Below, piece by piece: positions 1 through 10,395 of a stretch of 64,000 nt of DNA. How positions within the stretch are numbered: the stretch's first letter is position 1; the number at the start of each line of letters is the position of its first letter. Below the pieces are notes generated by a model. The model worked only from the letters and a program-made list of their open reading frames with translations, searched no databases and was not told the DNA's origin. Origin of the DNA: Rapana venosa. Lineage: Eukaryota; Mollusca; Gastropoda; Neogastropoda; Muricidae. Both the position numbers and the translations under genes were made by a program. Location of the stretch: assembly GCA_028751875.1 (NCBI GenBank), contig CM054167.1:26879036-26943035 (forward strand). Direction: 5' to 3'.

Positions 1-218
1 TTAGTGAGTTAACTGTTTCCTGAACCCAGTGACGGACTGAATTTGACAGAATCAGGAAACTATATTTTATATCAGTATATTTTATGCTCATGTTGTCAGC
101 TTTAGCCCTCTTCTTAAATAATTTTATAAAATGATTTTTTCACTTTCAGTTAGAACTCCAGTGTATGTAAACAACTATCACATCTTATTAATTAGAATTA
201 TTGTTTATTTTGTTTCAG

Positions 219-352
219 TTATGTAGTAATGATCGCTTGTGAAATCCGACATTTGTTTGGCATCGACATAGAAGTACGAGGGAAAGAACAGTTGGCAGGG
301 GATGAGCCATACGTGCTGGTAGCCAACCATCAGACTTCTCTGGATTTCATGG
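219..352 (+). CDS. AGPAT: AGPAT (lysophosphatidate acyltransferase), internal exon with motif I
   Basis: First visible coding exon of a 1-acyl-sn-glycerol-3-phosphate acyltransferase, the ER membrane enzyme that acylates lysophosphatidate to phosphatidate. It follows a pyrimidine-rich tract ending in ttcag (acceptor at 217-218) and ends at a G|GTAAAG donor. The first base completes a codon begun in an upstream exon outside the window. The 44 full codons include IEVRG and then NHQTSLD, the NHxxxxD motif I that carries the family's catalytic His and Asp (about residues 36-42 of this exon). It ends in phase 1 and splices to 6496 to give DFM-G-MMEI, which lines up with the LDLLGMMEV region of vertebrate AGPAT1. 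The N-terminal membrane segments are not in the window. Confidence 0.9.
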
Positions 353-531
353 GTAAAGTGACCTGTGTATTCTTTTGTTAATTTCTTGACAATATTATAG
401 TAGAACCTTTCCTTCCCTTCAGTTCAAGATTACATTTGTCTGTCCCCCGCTACCATTATTCACCCTTTTTAAAATATTTAAAATCGTTGTTTTTATTTAT
501 TTTTATTTATTTATTCAAAAAAATTAAATTA

Positions 532-867
532 TTGTATTTTGAGGATAATAGAATAAGCACTCGTATTCAGACCCTGTATGTATGCAGTTTTGTATATTTT
601 GTCATCCGTTCCCACTGGCACACAATGGCCTACTCTTCCAACCAGTGGAACGGGGTTTAATGTGTGCTTAAGATGTTCTGCATGCGTTCACACACAGGAC
701 CTCGTTTTATAGTCTCATTTGAGGGTCTTTTACTTTAACTAGGGGGGTGGAGTCAGCACTGATAAGGAAAAATCCTTTTGAACAAGATTCGAACCCGAGT
801 CAGCAGATCATGAGCACACTGGCCATTGCCCGTCAGCGGCATCACTCTAACCACCAGGCTATCCCGT
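532..867 (-). mobile_element. SINE-A, nearly complete copy in AGPAT intron
   Basis: Read on the minus strand, a tRNA-like head (GGGATAGCCTGGTGGTTAGA, B box GGGTTCGAATC) is followed by a body with TAACATCAGTGC-like, GAGACTATAAA and GGCCATTGTGTGCC segments. The tail reads CATACACACGG, GGATGTAA, then TTATTCCATTATCCTCGATA in intact copies. This copy has an insertion of about 25 bases in the head (near 815-840). Confidence 0.75.
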
Positions 868-1999
868 TTGTATACCTATAACTTTATATTATATACCGCA
901 TGTTCTGAACTGGTTAAATTTTTTAACCTGCACCAGTCTGAATGTTCTGCTTTATAATTACATTATTATAATGTTGAACATTATTATGTGGGGAAAAATG
1001 ATGTAACTGAATCAGTTAATGAGAAGTTCTTTGAATTTAAAAAAATGAAAAGGCTGGGAGAAAAGAGGAGGTAGACTGTAGAGTTGTACAAGTTTGCAAG
1101 GAGAAGCATAATTTCCTTCTAACTTACTAACCCTGGGGAAATATTGAATTTAGAAAAAAACAAATTCTCTTATTTTTAGCTTATAGAGGTGGTTTGTGAT
1201 TGAACTGATTCTGTTGTGTTAAATGAAATGTTTCTTTTTTATGATTTCACTGTTGCTGTGTTTTGTTGTTGTTATGTTGTCCTTAACATGAAATGTACAA
1301 CTACATGTATTAAAAAAAAAAGTCAGAAGTTGAGAAGACCAAAAAAAACCAAACAAACAAAAAAGTACTTACACTAGTTGCAGTAAAATTGTAAGTAAAC
1401 TTGTAATATTTCATGTGAGATTCTTTGGAGTGAAAGTTAATAGAAGCCCGTAAAATGATAAATTCATACTGAATTTTCACAACTCAGAATTTTAAGCAAA
1501 TTACCCATAATGGCCATATTCTTCTTCTTCATCATCATCATCAAATGCTGAGGACAGCAACTACTGTTGTATGTCTGTCATATGTCATGAGCAGAAATAG
1601 GTTGCGCTGCCGATAAGCGCCTGATAAGTCAGGCCTAGCGCATCCAACTTTGGCACGAGTTACCGATATCAAGGCAGTCAAAAACTAAAAAAATAGTGTC
1701 ACCCATTTTCTACTACTCATACATGTGTATTCTTTAGAAACAAACTTAGCCTTGCCTGTTTTCTTCTGCATGAGTCAAACATGGCTTTATCACCAAGGCT
1801 GACAAAAGTGACGTACTGGCAACCCTTAATCTGCTGGATGTCGAACTTGATAATAATACTGAGATCAAGGGCAGAACCTAGGATCAGATTTGGTTTATCT
1901 CTCCTTGTCCTACCTAGTACGTGACAAGGTGTTACTGTTAGTGGGTCAGGTGGAATGGACCCTTCGTAGTGTGGGATGAATACATAAGTGTACTCTTTC
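868..1999. other. AT-rich intron sequence without a recognised element
   Basis: No convincing gene. A 94-codon minus-strand ORF (1717-2001) has mixed composition but no motif I recognise; it may be a remnant of a mobile element. A poly-A run lies at 1311-1321 and TTC/ATC triplets at 1520-1542. Confidence 0.4.
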
Positions 2000-3545
2000 A
2001 AAATGTATGATGTAACTTTTTAAAATGTAGGATACATGTATACCTTTTTTAAAAATGTGGGATGGACCCTTTAAAATGTGGAATGGATGGACCCTTTTTA
2101 AAATGTGGGATGTACACCCTTTAAAATAAGGGATGTATACCCTTTAAAATGTGGAATGGATGGACCCTTTAAAATGTGGAATGAATGGACCCTTTAAAAT
2201 GTGCTTGAATGGACCCTTTAAAATGTGGGATGTACACCTTTTAAAATGTGGAATGTACCCTTTAAAATGTGGAATGGACCCTTTAAAATGTGGGATGGAC
2301 TCTTTTAAAATGTGGAATGGACTCTTTAAAATGTGGAATGGACCCTTTAAAATGTGGAATGGACCCTTTAAAATGTGGGATGGACCCTTTTTAAAATGTG
2401 GAATGGACCCTTTAAAATGTGGGATGGACCCTTTAAAATGCGGGATGGACCCTTTTTAAAATGTGGAATGAATGGACCCTTTAAAATGTGGAATAAATGG
2501 ACCCTTTAAAATGTGGAATAATGTGAAATGAATGGACCCTTTAAAATGTGGTTTAAAATGTGGAATGAATGGACCCTTTAAAATGAGGAATAGACCCTTT
2601 AAAATGTGGGATGGACCCTTTATAATGTGGGATGGACCCTTTTTAAAATGTAGAATGAATGGACCCTTTAAAATGTGGAATGAGTGGACCCTTTAAAATG
2701 TGGAATGAATGGACCCTTTAACATGTGGAATGAACCCTTTAAAATGTGGAATGAATGGACCCTTTAAAATGTGGAATGAATGGACCCTTTAAAATATGGA
2801 ATGAATGGACCCTTTAAAATGTGGAATGAATGGACCCTTTAAAATGTGGAATGGAGTATGGACCCTTTAAAATGAGGGATGGACCCTTTAAAATGTGGAA
2901 TGAACCCTTTAAATTTTAAAATGTGGGATGTACCCTTTAAAATGTGGGATGGATGGACCCTTTTTAAAAATGTGGGATGTATACCCATTAAAATAAGGGA
3001 TGTATACCCTTTCAAATAAGGGATGTATACCCTTTATATAATTAAAGTAAGGGATGTATACCCTTTAAAATGTGGGATGTATACCCTTTAAAATGTGGGA
3101 TGTATACCCTTTAAAATGTGGAATGGACCCTTTAAAATGTGGGATGTATACCCTTTAAAATGTGGGATGTATACCCTTTAAAATGTGGGATGTATACCCT
3201 TTAAAATGTAGGATGTATACTCTTTAAAATGTGGGATGTATACCCTTTAAAATGTGGGATGTATATCCTTTAAAATGTGGGATGTATACCCTTTAAAATG
3301 TGGAATGTATACCCTTTAAAATGTGGAATGGACCCTTTAAAATGTGGAATATAATTATATACCCTTCAAAATGTGGGATGGACCCTTTAAAATGTGGAAT
3401 GGACCCTTCAAAATATGGGATGTATAGATATGTACCCTTTTAAATGTAGGATGGACCCTTTAAAATGTGGGATGTATATCCTTTAAAATGTGGAATGAAT
3501 ACCCTTTAAAATGTGGGATGTATACCCTTTAAAATGTGGGATGGA
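2000..3545 (+). repeat. minisatellite, 19-25 bp unit with core CCCTTTAAAATGTGG
   Basis: About 1.5 kb of tandem units (an estimated 65-70) built on CCCTTTAAAATGTGGRATG. Linkers vary in blocks: GAATGGA and GGATGGA types dominate 2080-2940, and GTATA types dominate 2950-3540. A partial SINE-A begins just after its right end. A 102-codon ORF through the array is a by-product of the repeat. Confidence 0.95.
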
Positions 3546-3589
3546 CCCTTGAAAATATATACACTGAAAGTCCTGAGGGCCCTTTTGTT

Positions 3590-3805
3590 AACATTTTCAG
3601 ATGAGACTATAAACTGAGGTCCTGTGTGCAAATGTAAGAAGATAACATGTCTATTATAAGCCATTATATAATGCAGTAGGAATGGATTCATGACAGAATT
3701 TACAAAACTGCGTGCACACAGGGGACTGGATGTTGTTTAAAAAAAAAAAGAAGCACATGATTGCTTAAGTTCCATTATTCTCGAAATAATAGAATAAATA
3801 AATGA
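3590..3805 (+). mobile_element. SINE-A, diverged 5'-truncated copy
   Basis: Contains CAGATGAGACTATAAACTGA, GACAGAATTTACAAAACTGC, an ACACAGGGGACTGGATGT-like tail and TTCCATTATTCTCGA. The head is missing; the copy starts where the minisatellite stops. Confidence 0.6.
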
Positions 3806-4461
3806 ATCAATAAATGTCTATTAGTAACACTCCCAAGTCACTTGTATTGCAGATTATGAGGGTTTGAAAACAGAAAAAGGAAGCAGAAATCTAAAAGAGA
3901 GATCAATACTCTGTTAGAGAGGGACTCTGAGACAAGCAGGGAGAATGGAAGGGGTGGGTGTGGGGGGTGGGGGAGAGAGAGAATCAAGGCGCTACTGTCA
4001 TGAAGCTGGTCAGGACTAGAAAAACTGAAGTTTTGTGTTTTTTAAATAAATATTGTGGGATGACTGTTGTAAGTATTCTATAAATGTATAACTTGTTGTG
4101 TTGATTTTTTACAAGTTTATTTGAGCTTATAAATCAGATTTACAACTAAAAAATCTGGATTTTATTTATGTCAATGTAGCTTGTTTTCCTGGCAGTCTAC
4201 AAAATGATATGGATTAATCCATACCCCAGTTAGAAAGTGTTAGAGGAGGGAAAAAGTCCTCTATAGATACTTAGTTATAGTCGGAGTATGGCTGCCTTGT
4301 TTATGACGAAGTAAGTAACGGGAAAGGGAGTACATAATAACTTCTCATCCATTGTTTTCTTAAACAGTTTCACTCACACAGTGATTTCTAGATGGGATGA
4401 GTAAATCAAGAGTGCGCATACATATATTTATGTATAATAATATATCCTGGATGAACCCAAG
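3806..4461. other. AT-rich intron sequence, nothing recognised
   Basis: Contains a short G-rich purine stretch (3945-3983) and otherwise no repeat or coding signal that I can name. Confidence 0.4.
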
Positions 4462-4779
4462 GGTGTTACTGTTATTGTTAAGGTGGGGAATGTGCAGCAA
4501 CAACAACAACAACAGCAAAACAACAGTAATAACGATAACAACCATCTATACTGTTTTCCCTGACCCACACTGCAGGTATGATGGAGATCATGTTACTGTT
4601 AAGGTGGGGAAAGTGAAGCACCAACAACAACAACAAAACAACAACAACAACAACAGCAACAAACAGTAATAATGATAACAACGGTCTATACTGTTTTCCC
4701 TGACCCACACTGCAGGTATGACAGAGATCATGTTATTGTTAAGGTGGAGAATGTGCAGCAACAACAACAAAACAAGAGT

Positions 4780-4945
4780 CAGTAAATAACAAGTCATACT
4801 GTTAAACTATTAATCATTGTTGGTTGCACGTGTAGGAGTGGAATGGATGCAAGCGCTTTGATTTGTTGTTGTTTTTTACAAGATATAGCGCTATATAAAT
4901 TCCACTTATTATTATTATTTTTTTATATTTTTATTTTTATTTTTC
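4780..4945 (+). repeat. insert in the array carrying a LINE-M-type 3' tail (copy 1)
   Basis: Interrupts the array with GCGCTTTGATTTG, ACAAGATATAGCGCTATA, AATTCCACTTATTATTATT, the 3' tail found in LINE-M. The same insert recurs at 6072-6245, about 1,292 bases away, with the same left flank, so both come from one insertion copied by a higher-order duplication. Confidence 0.7.
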
Positions 4946-6071
4946 CCTGACCACACTGCAGGTATGACAGAGATCATGCTACTGTTAAGGTGGGGGAATG
5001 TACAACAAACAACAACAAACAAACAAACAGTAATAACGATAACAACCGTCTATACTGTTTTCCCAGGTATGATGGAGATCATGTTATTGTTAAAGGGGGG
5101 GAATGTGCAACAGCAACAACAACAACAGCAAAACAACAGTAATAACGATAACAACGGTCTATATTGTTTTTCCTGACCCACACTGCAGGTATGACAGAGA
5201 TCACGCTACTGTTAAGGTGGAGAATGTGCAGCAACAACAACAAGAAAGAACAGTAATAACGATAACAACCGTCTATATTGTTTTCCCAGGTATGATGGAG
5301 ATCTGGCCCTCCAGGTGATCATGCTATTGTTAAGGTGGGGGAATGTACAACAAACAACAACAAAGAAACAAACAGTAATAACGATAACAACGGTCTATAC
5401 TGTTTTCCCAGGTATGATGGAGATCATGTTATTGTTAAGGTGGGGAATGTGCAACATCAAACAAAAAACAACAGTAATAACGATAACAACGGTCTATACT
5501 GTTTTCCCTGACCCACACTGCAGGTATGACAGAGATCATGTTATTGTTAAGGTGGGGAATGTGCAACAACAACAAAACAACAGTAATAATGATAACAACG
5601 GTCTATATTGTTTTCCCTGATCCACACTGCAGGTATGACAGAGATCATGTTACTGTTAAGGTGGGGAATGTGCAGCAACAACAACAAACAACAACAACAA
5701 ACAAACAACAGTAATAACGATAACAACAGTCTATATCGTTTTCCCTGATCCCACACTGCAGGTATGACAGAGATCATGCTACTGTTTAAGGTGGGAGAAT
5801 GTGCAGCAACAACAACAACAAAACAACAGTACTAACGATAACAACCGTCTATATTGTTTTCCCTGACCCACACTGCAGGTATGATGGAGATCATGTTACT
5901 GTTAAGGTGGGGAATGTGCAGCACCAACAACAACAACAACAACAAAACAACAACAAACAGTAATAACGATAACAACGGTCTATACTGTTTTCCCTGACCC
6001 ACACTGCAGGTATGACAGAGATCATGTTATTGTTAAGGTGGAGAATGTGCAGCAACAACAACAAAACAACA

Positions 6072-6245
6072 GAGTCAGTAAATAACAAGTCATACTGTTA
6101 AACTATTAATCATTGTTGGTTGCACATGTAGGAGTGGAATGGATGCAAGCGCTTTGATTTGTTGTTTTGTTTTTTTACAAGATATAGTGCTATATAAATT
6201 CCACTTATTATTATTATTTATTTATTTTTATTTTTTATTTTTTTC
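6072..6245 (+). repeat. insert in the array carrying a LINE-M-type 3' tail (copy 2)
   Basis: Near-identical to 4780-4945 with the same flanks, which implies duplication of a block of about 1.3 kb within the array. Confidence 0.7.
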
Positions 6246-6495
6246 CCTGACCACACTGCAGGTATGACTAGAGATCACGCTACTGTTAAGGTGGGGGAAT
6301 GTACAACAAACAACAACAAACAACCAAACAACAGTAATAACGATAACAACGGTCTATACTGCTTTCCCAGGCATGATGGAGATCTGGCCCTCCAGGTGAT
6401 CATGTTATTGTTAAGGTGGGGTAATGTACAACAAACAACAACAAACAAACAACAACAGTAATAACGATAACAACCCGTCTATACTGTTTTCCCAG

Positions 6496-6671
6496 GCATG
6501 ATGGAGATCTGGCCCTCCAGGTGCACGGCATTGGCCAAGCGGAGCCTGCAGTACATGGTGCCTTTCGGGGCGGCCGCCACCCTCACCGGCACAGTCTTCG
6601 TGGACCGGGGCAACAGGGATCGAGCCTTCGACACCATGGACAGCGTGGCTGCTGCCGTCAGGCAGAAAAAG
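6496..6671 (+). CDS. AGPAT: AGPAT exon with motif II region
   Basis: The exon follows an acceptor ttttcccag (6487-6495) and ends AAAAAG|GTCAGT. The first two bases complete the Gly codon split from exon 219-352, and 58 codons follow in phase 0. The protein reads MMEIWPSRCTALAKR near the start and GTVFVDR about two thirds through, the place of the family's motif II (substrate binding). GC content is clearly higher than in the flanking introns. Its first 33 bases are repeated upstream at 6371-6403 within the tandem array 4462-6495, so this is the true member of a set of look-alike splice acceptors. An ORF that continues past 6671 is intron read-through. Confidence 0.93.
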
Positions 6672-6737
6672 GTCAGTTTGGATAATAATAATAATACTAC
6701 TACTATAATACTACTACTACTAATAATAATGATAATA

Positions 6738-6782
6738 ATAATAATGATAATAATAATACATGGAATTTATACAGCACTAATA
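6738..6782 (-). repeat. LINE-M-type 3' tail fragment
   Basis: The plus strand reads TAATAATAATACATGGAATT, TATACAGCAC, the reverse of the ATAAATTCCAT-(ATT)n tail, fused to an ATA/ATT microsatellite (6682-6760). Confidence 0.5.
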
Positions 6783-7533
6783 TTCTTCTTCTTCTTCCGT
6801 TTTTGTCATGTTTCTCCCAGGGGGGGTTTGACATTGATGAGCCTTCTCCTCCATCTCTCTCTGTTTTGAGCTTCCTCCTTATTTATGCCTCTTTCTCTAA
6901 GATCATCTGCAATACAGGCAGCCCAGGTCTTGCTAGGTCTTCCCTTTGGTGGTCTCTTTCCATCCACTACGAAGTTCGTTGCTCTTTTTATGATGTGGTG
7001 GTCTGCTTCCCGTTGAACGTGCCCAAACCAGCACAGTCTATTGGTACTAGCTACAGACTTCAGATCATCAACTTTGCACATTCTCCATAGTTCTTCATTC
7101 GTGATCCTGTCTTCCCATTTGATCTTTGTCATGTTGCGTAACATTCGTTTTTCACAGCTCTTCAACAAAGGTTCGACGTTTTTTGTGAAAACCCACGTCT
7201 CCGAACCATACAGGAGAACAGGTCTAATGCAGGCCTTGTATATCAGACAGCGTCTCTCCAGTGGGATGTTCTGATTTCCGAGCAGACTTGCCAATTCTTT
7301 CCATTTCTTCCAAGCACTCGCAATCCTGGTTCTGACAGCTAACTCAGATTTTGCTTTGCAGCTCATCATCTCTCCCAGGTAGCAGAATTCGTCTACCACT
7401 TCTATCTTCCCTTGTTCGAATTCTAGCTCCTCCTTTCCTGCATCAGTATTGTCTTCACCCTTCTTATTCATACAACTGGGGCAGACAAATACTCCGTCCT
7501 CCTTCTTCAGACTTTTGAGCTTTGAGCACTATA
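6783..7533 (-). mobile_element. LINE-L 3' fragment (C-terminal reverse transcriptase region) in AGPAT intron
   Basis: A 221-codon open frame (7471-6806) with RPVLLYGSETW, LKSCEKRMLR, KIKWEDRITNEELWRM, FGHVQREADHHIIKRA and KGRPSKTWAACIADDLRERG. This is the region after the RT core in GSETW-type non-LTR retrotransposons. The 3' end is a GAA-rich tail (TTCTTCTTCTTC on the plus strand at 6783-6800). The 5' end is truncated within a few bases of where the copy at 11228 starts. No RT active site is present. Confidence 0.85.
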
Positions 7534-8094
7534 TCTTGCAAAAAACAAATTAAAGCGCTTTCATTCATCCTAGTCTTTCACATGCAGCCAGTTACAATGA
7601 ATAGATTTTTTAACAAAATAGATAGGTCATAGATTATCTATCAACAGTGGATTTTTGGATTGGGATTCATGATGGAAGTGTTTTATGAGTCTTGAGGTGT
7701 GGGGTTTTTGTTTGTTGTTGTTTGGGGTTGTTTTTTTTTTGGGGGGGTGAGTGTTTTTTTATTTCTGTGGGATAGGGTGTGCATGCTGGAGAGAGATGGG
7801 CTCCTCCGGGACAGGTCAATCTTAAGATGGATGGTAAACCTGGCATTTTCATTGCGGTGCCAACATTTAAAAATTTTTTTTTATGACTTCTCAGAAAATT
7901 CAGGGAGATGTAAGTTAGTACATGATTGAATGAAAGCCTGCCGTTCTTTTGGTCTGGGCAACAAAATGAGCCAACAAGCAAGCGTACAAAACATCAAAAG
8001 CCACAACAGCAACAACAGCAACAACAACAAATATTGTGTCAGTTTTCTGGGGTTTTTTTGTTTTTTCTTTCTTTCTTTCTTTCTTTCTTTCTTT
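7534..8094. other. intron sequence with poly-T/G and CTTT runs
   Basis: Contains T/G-rich stretches (7700-7760), a CAA/CAG run (8000-8030) and a TTTC microsatellite (8065-8092). No coding signal. Confidence 0.4.
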
Positions 8095-8503
8095 ATACCA
8101 CTTTAAGTCACGCAGATTTCTCTGCGTGAAATTCGGGCTGCTCTCCCCGGGGAGAGCACGTCAATGCCACAAGAGCAGCGCCACCCTTTTTTTTTTCCTT
8201 TTTTTGCTGTCTGCAACAGTTTTTGTTTCCCTATCAGAGTGGCTTTTTTTCTACATAATTTTGCCAGGGACAACTCCTCTTGTTGCCGTGGGTTCTTTTA
8301 CGTGCGCTAAATAATTATGTGCAACACATGGGACCTCGGGTTTATCATCTCATCCGAAAGACTAGCGTCCAGACCACCACTCATGATCTAATGGATGGGG
8401 GGGAAAAGTTTCGGGTCCAAACAGGATACGAACCACCGCACACTTCCGACCCGGACTTTTCGCTTTCTTGACAGGCGCGTTACCTCTACTGGCTCTAGGT
8501 TTG
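8095..8503 (-). mobile_element. SINE-B, full-length copy
   Basis: On the minus strand: a tRNA-like head with GAGGTAACGCGCCTGTCAAG and a weak B box near 8420, GGTCTGGACGCTAGTCTTTC, GGATGAGATGATAAACCCGA, CCACGGCAACAAGAGGAGTT, CCACTCTGATAGGGAAAC, GGTGGCGCTGCTCTTGTGGC, CCGGGGAGAGCAGCCCGAAT and ACGCAGAGAAATCTGCGTGA. Related copies are at 9912, 16725 and 44910. Confidence 0.78.
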
Positions 8504-8507
8504 CCAA

Positions 8508-8611
8508 TGGTTAGGCTTTGTGTGTGCAACTGTTGTTGTTTTTTTTGCCCCACCATTTAGGTATCCATATGTCAACTTCAGGGATGGTGTCTTGACATAA
8601 AACCAGCGTGC
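8508..8611 (+). repeat. repeat J
   Basis: A short dispersed unit of the form GCCCACCATT...TAGCCACAT...TTCGGGGATGATGTCTAAAC. Here it directly precedes a minus-strand SINE-A fragment, as it does at 11098 and 45995. Confidence 0.45.
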
Positions 8612-9126
8612 ATGCATTTTTTTTCACATTTTGTCGTCCTCCATTCCTACTTGCATGCAATGCCATGGCCTACTGTTACCAAAAGGTGGAACGGGTTTTA
8701 ACGTGCGCAAGTTCCGCCTGTGTTTTTGCGCAAGGCTTCGGATGAGACTGTAAACGGAGGTCCCCGTGTGTGAACGCACGCAGAACATCTTGCGCACATG
8801 TTCAATCCTGTTCCGCTTTTCGTAAGAGTAGGCCATTGTGTGCCGGTGGGAACAGATGACAGAATTTACAAACCGCATACACACGGGGACTGGATGTAAA
8901 AAAAAGCAAATGAGTGCTTATTCCATTATCCTCGATATTAAAGAATAAATAAAATAATAATAGATAAAATTTATAGTCTGATCCAAAGGTTTTTTTTTTG
9001 TGGGGGATGGAGTCAGTAGTGATGTTAACTCTAGGGGAAAAATCTCCTCGAGTGGGTGCCTTGGTGGTGGCTTGAATCCAGGCTATCAGATCAGGAGCGC
9101 AATGCTCTAACCACTAGGTTATCCTG
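8612..9126 (-). mobile_element. SINE-A minus copy interrupted by a plus-strand SINE-A
   Basis: The tail half of a minus-strand copy (8612-8711) and its head (8971-9126, ending in CCACTAGGTTATCCTG) are separated by a plus-strand SINE-A tail (8733-8955). The two halves miss only about 36 bases between them. An insertion of one SINE-A into another explains this best. Confidence 0.65.
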
Positions 9127-9271
9127 CTTCTGTGTATCACTATCAGTCATGAACATTGGACAACAGTTACTGCAGTGAGAAACGAGACAAAACCATAAAA
9201 AAAACAACCCATTTGTCACTCTCCATGAACAAAGTGCATGCTGTTATTCTCCATTTTCTGTTGATTGATAA

Positions 9272-9272
<1 letters not shown>

Positions 9273-9343
<71 letters not shown>
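9273..9343. repeat. (TA)n microsatellite
   Basis: About 70 bases of TA dinucleotide. Confidence 0.98.
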
Positions 9344-9349
<6 letters not shown>

Positions 9350-9684
9350 GATATATATGTATATATGCAGACATTATTTCACAGACTGCTTTTAATGTTT
9401 GCGTATTTGATCACCTGTCGCCTGTTTTGTTATTGTGACAGTGTGATCCAGCTGTGGTGCTGTACGTTATATGTATATATAAACAGATAATATTGTATCA
9501 ACATCAGTAATTGTGGACGATGTATGTGTACATGCATAACAGATGTCAACACCTCTCTCTCTCTCGCTCAGCTATCACTTACCAGCAAAAGAGAGGCAGA
9601 TGGCACAAAGAATATATAGTATATGATAGGAAACATTGACAATGATGGTTATGATGATTTTTCTCTTTAGCGTGGAGGGAAGAA
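9344..9684. other. intron sequence, nothing recognised
   Basis: Mixed-composition DNA with short TATA runs. No element or coding signal found. Confidence 0.4.
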
Positions 9685-9810
<126 letters not shown>

Positions 9811-9911
9811 CAACACGAGCAAGAACGAAAGGTTGATCATGTTTAGGTGGAATGAGCGTAGAATAAATGGCCGTGTCACCTGTTTCAGTGAGTTTGTTAT
9901 TATATCATTGC

Positions 9912-10255
9912 TACCGAGGTCCCGTGTGTTACACGTAATTATTTAGCGCACGTAAAAAAAACCTACGGCAACAAAAGAGAGTTGTCCCTGGCAAAATTCT
10001 TAGAAAAAAGCCACTCTGATAGGGAAACAAATACAGCTGCAGAAAAAAAAAAAAAAAAAAAGGGTGAAAGGGTGGCGCAGCGCTAAGTGGCGACGCGTTC
10101 TCCCGCTCTCCCCGGGGAGAGCAGCCCGAATTTCACGGAGAGAAATCTGCCATGACTTAAAGTGGTATGAAATAAAATCTGAGCGCTTTGATTTGTTGCT
10201 TTACAAGATTCAGCGCTATATAAATTCCATACATTATTATTATTATTATTATTAC
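9912..10255 (+). mobile_element. SINE-B, head-truncated copy ending in the LINE-M 3' tail
   Basis: Carries GAGGTCCCGTGTGTTACACG, CGGCAACAAAAGAGAGTTG, CCGGGGAGAGCAGCCCGAAT and GAGAAATCTGCCATGACTTA. It then continues directly into GAGCGCTTTGATTTGTTGC, AAGATTCAGCGCTATATAAA, TTCCATACATTATTATTATT. The same end closes the LINE-M copies at 34483, 51347 and 57060. Confidence 0.72.
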
Positions 10256-10322
10256 TTTATTTTTGTTGTTGCTTTTTTTGGGGGGGGAGGGGGGGGAGTG
10301 TTCCTTTTATTACCCCCTGTTA

Positions 10323-10395
10323 CTTGGCTAGAGCTCCAAAGTTGGCCAACGGTGAGATTTTGCACATGCATCTGTTTACCCACCATTAACTCGAT
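10323..10395 (+). repeat. repeat J fragment
   Basis: Contains GGCTAGAGCTCCAAAG, CCAACGGTGAGATTTTGCAC and ACCCACCATTAAC, as in the copies near 31556, 45995 and 47199. Confidence 0.45.

Larger units (their letters stand above)
4462..6495 (+). repeat. AGPAT: tandem array of splice-acceptor/exon-start units before AGPAT exon 6496
   Basis: About 15 units of 100-140 bases. Each has TGTTAAGGTGGGGAATGT, a CAA/CAACA-rich stretch, AGTAATAACGATAACAAC, TCTATACTGTTTTCCC and then CAG|GTATGA (13 times) or CAG|GCATGA (twice). CAG ends at 4575, 4715, 4961, 5066, 5188, 5289, 5411, 5523, 5632, 5761, 5878, 6009, 6261, 6370 and, for the real exon, 6495. Units at 5289 and 6370 continue with about 30 bases of the exon itself (ATGGAGATCTGGCCCTCCAG). 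The exon's 3' splice region is therefore the repeat unit. Confidence 0.92.

Noticed and set aside
1717..2001. 94-residue minus-strand protein gene
   Set aside because: No splice, start or domain support, and it overlaps the start of the minisatellite; kept only as a note in the region entry.
2000..3545. CRISPR-like array
   Set aside because: Direct repeats have no unique spacers of constant length, and the DNA is plainly animal nuclear with introns and SINEs. The 81 bp and ACTTTTCGAG arrays were rejected for the same reason.
6498..6869. Single 123-codon ORF including the AGPAT exon
   Set aside because: After codon 58 it reads through a good GTCAGT donor into an ATA/ATT microsatellite; the exon ends at 6671.
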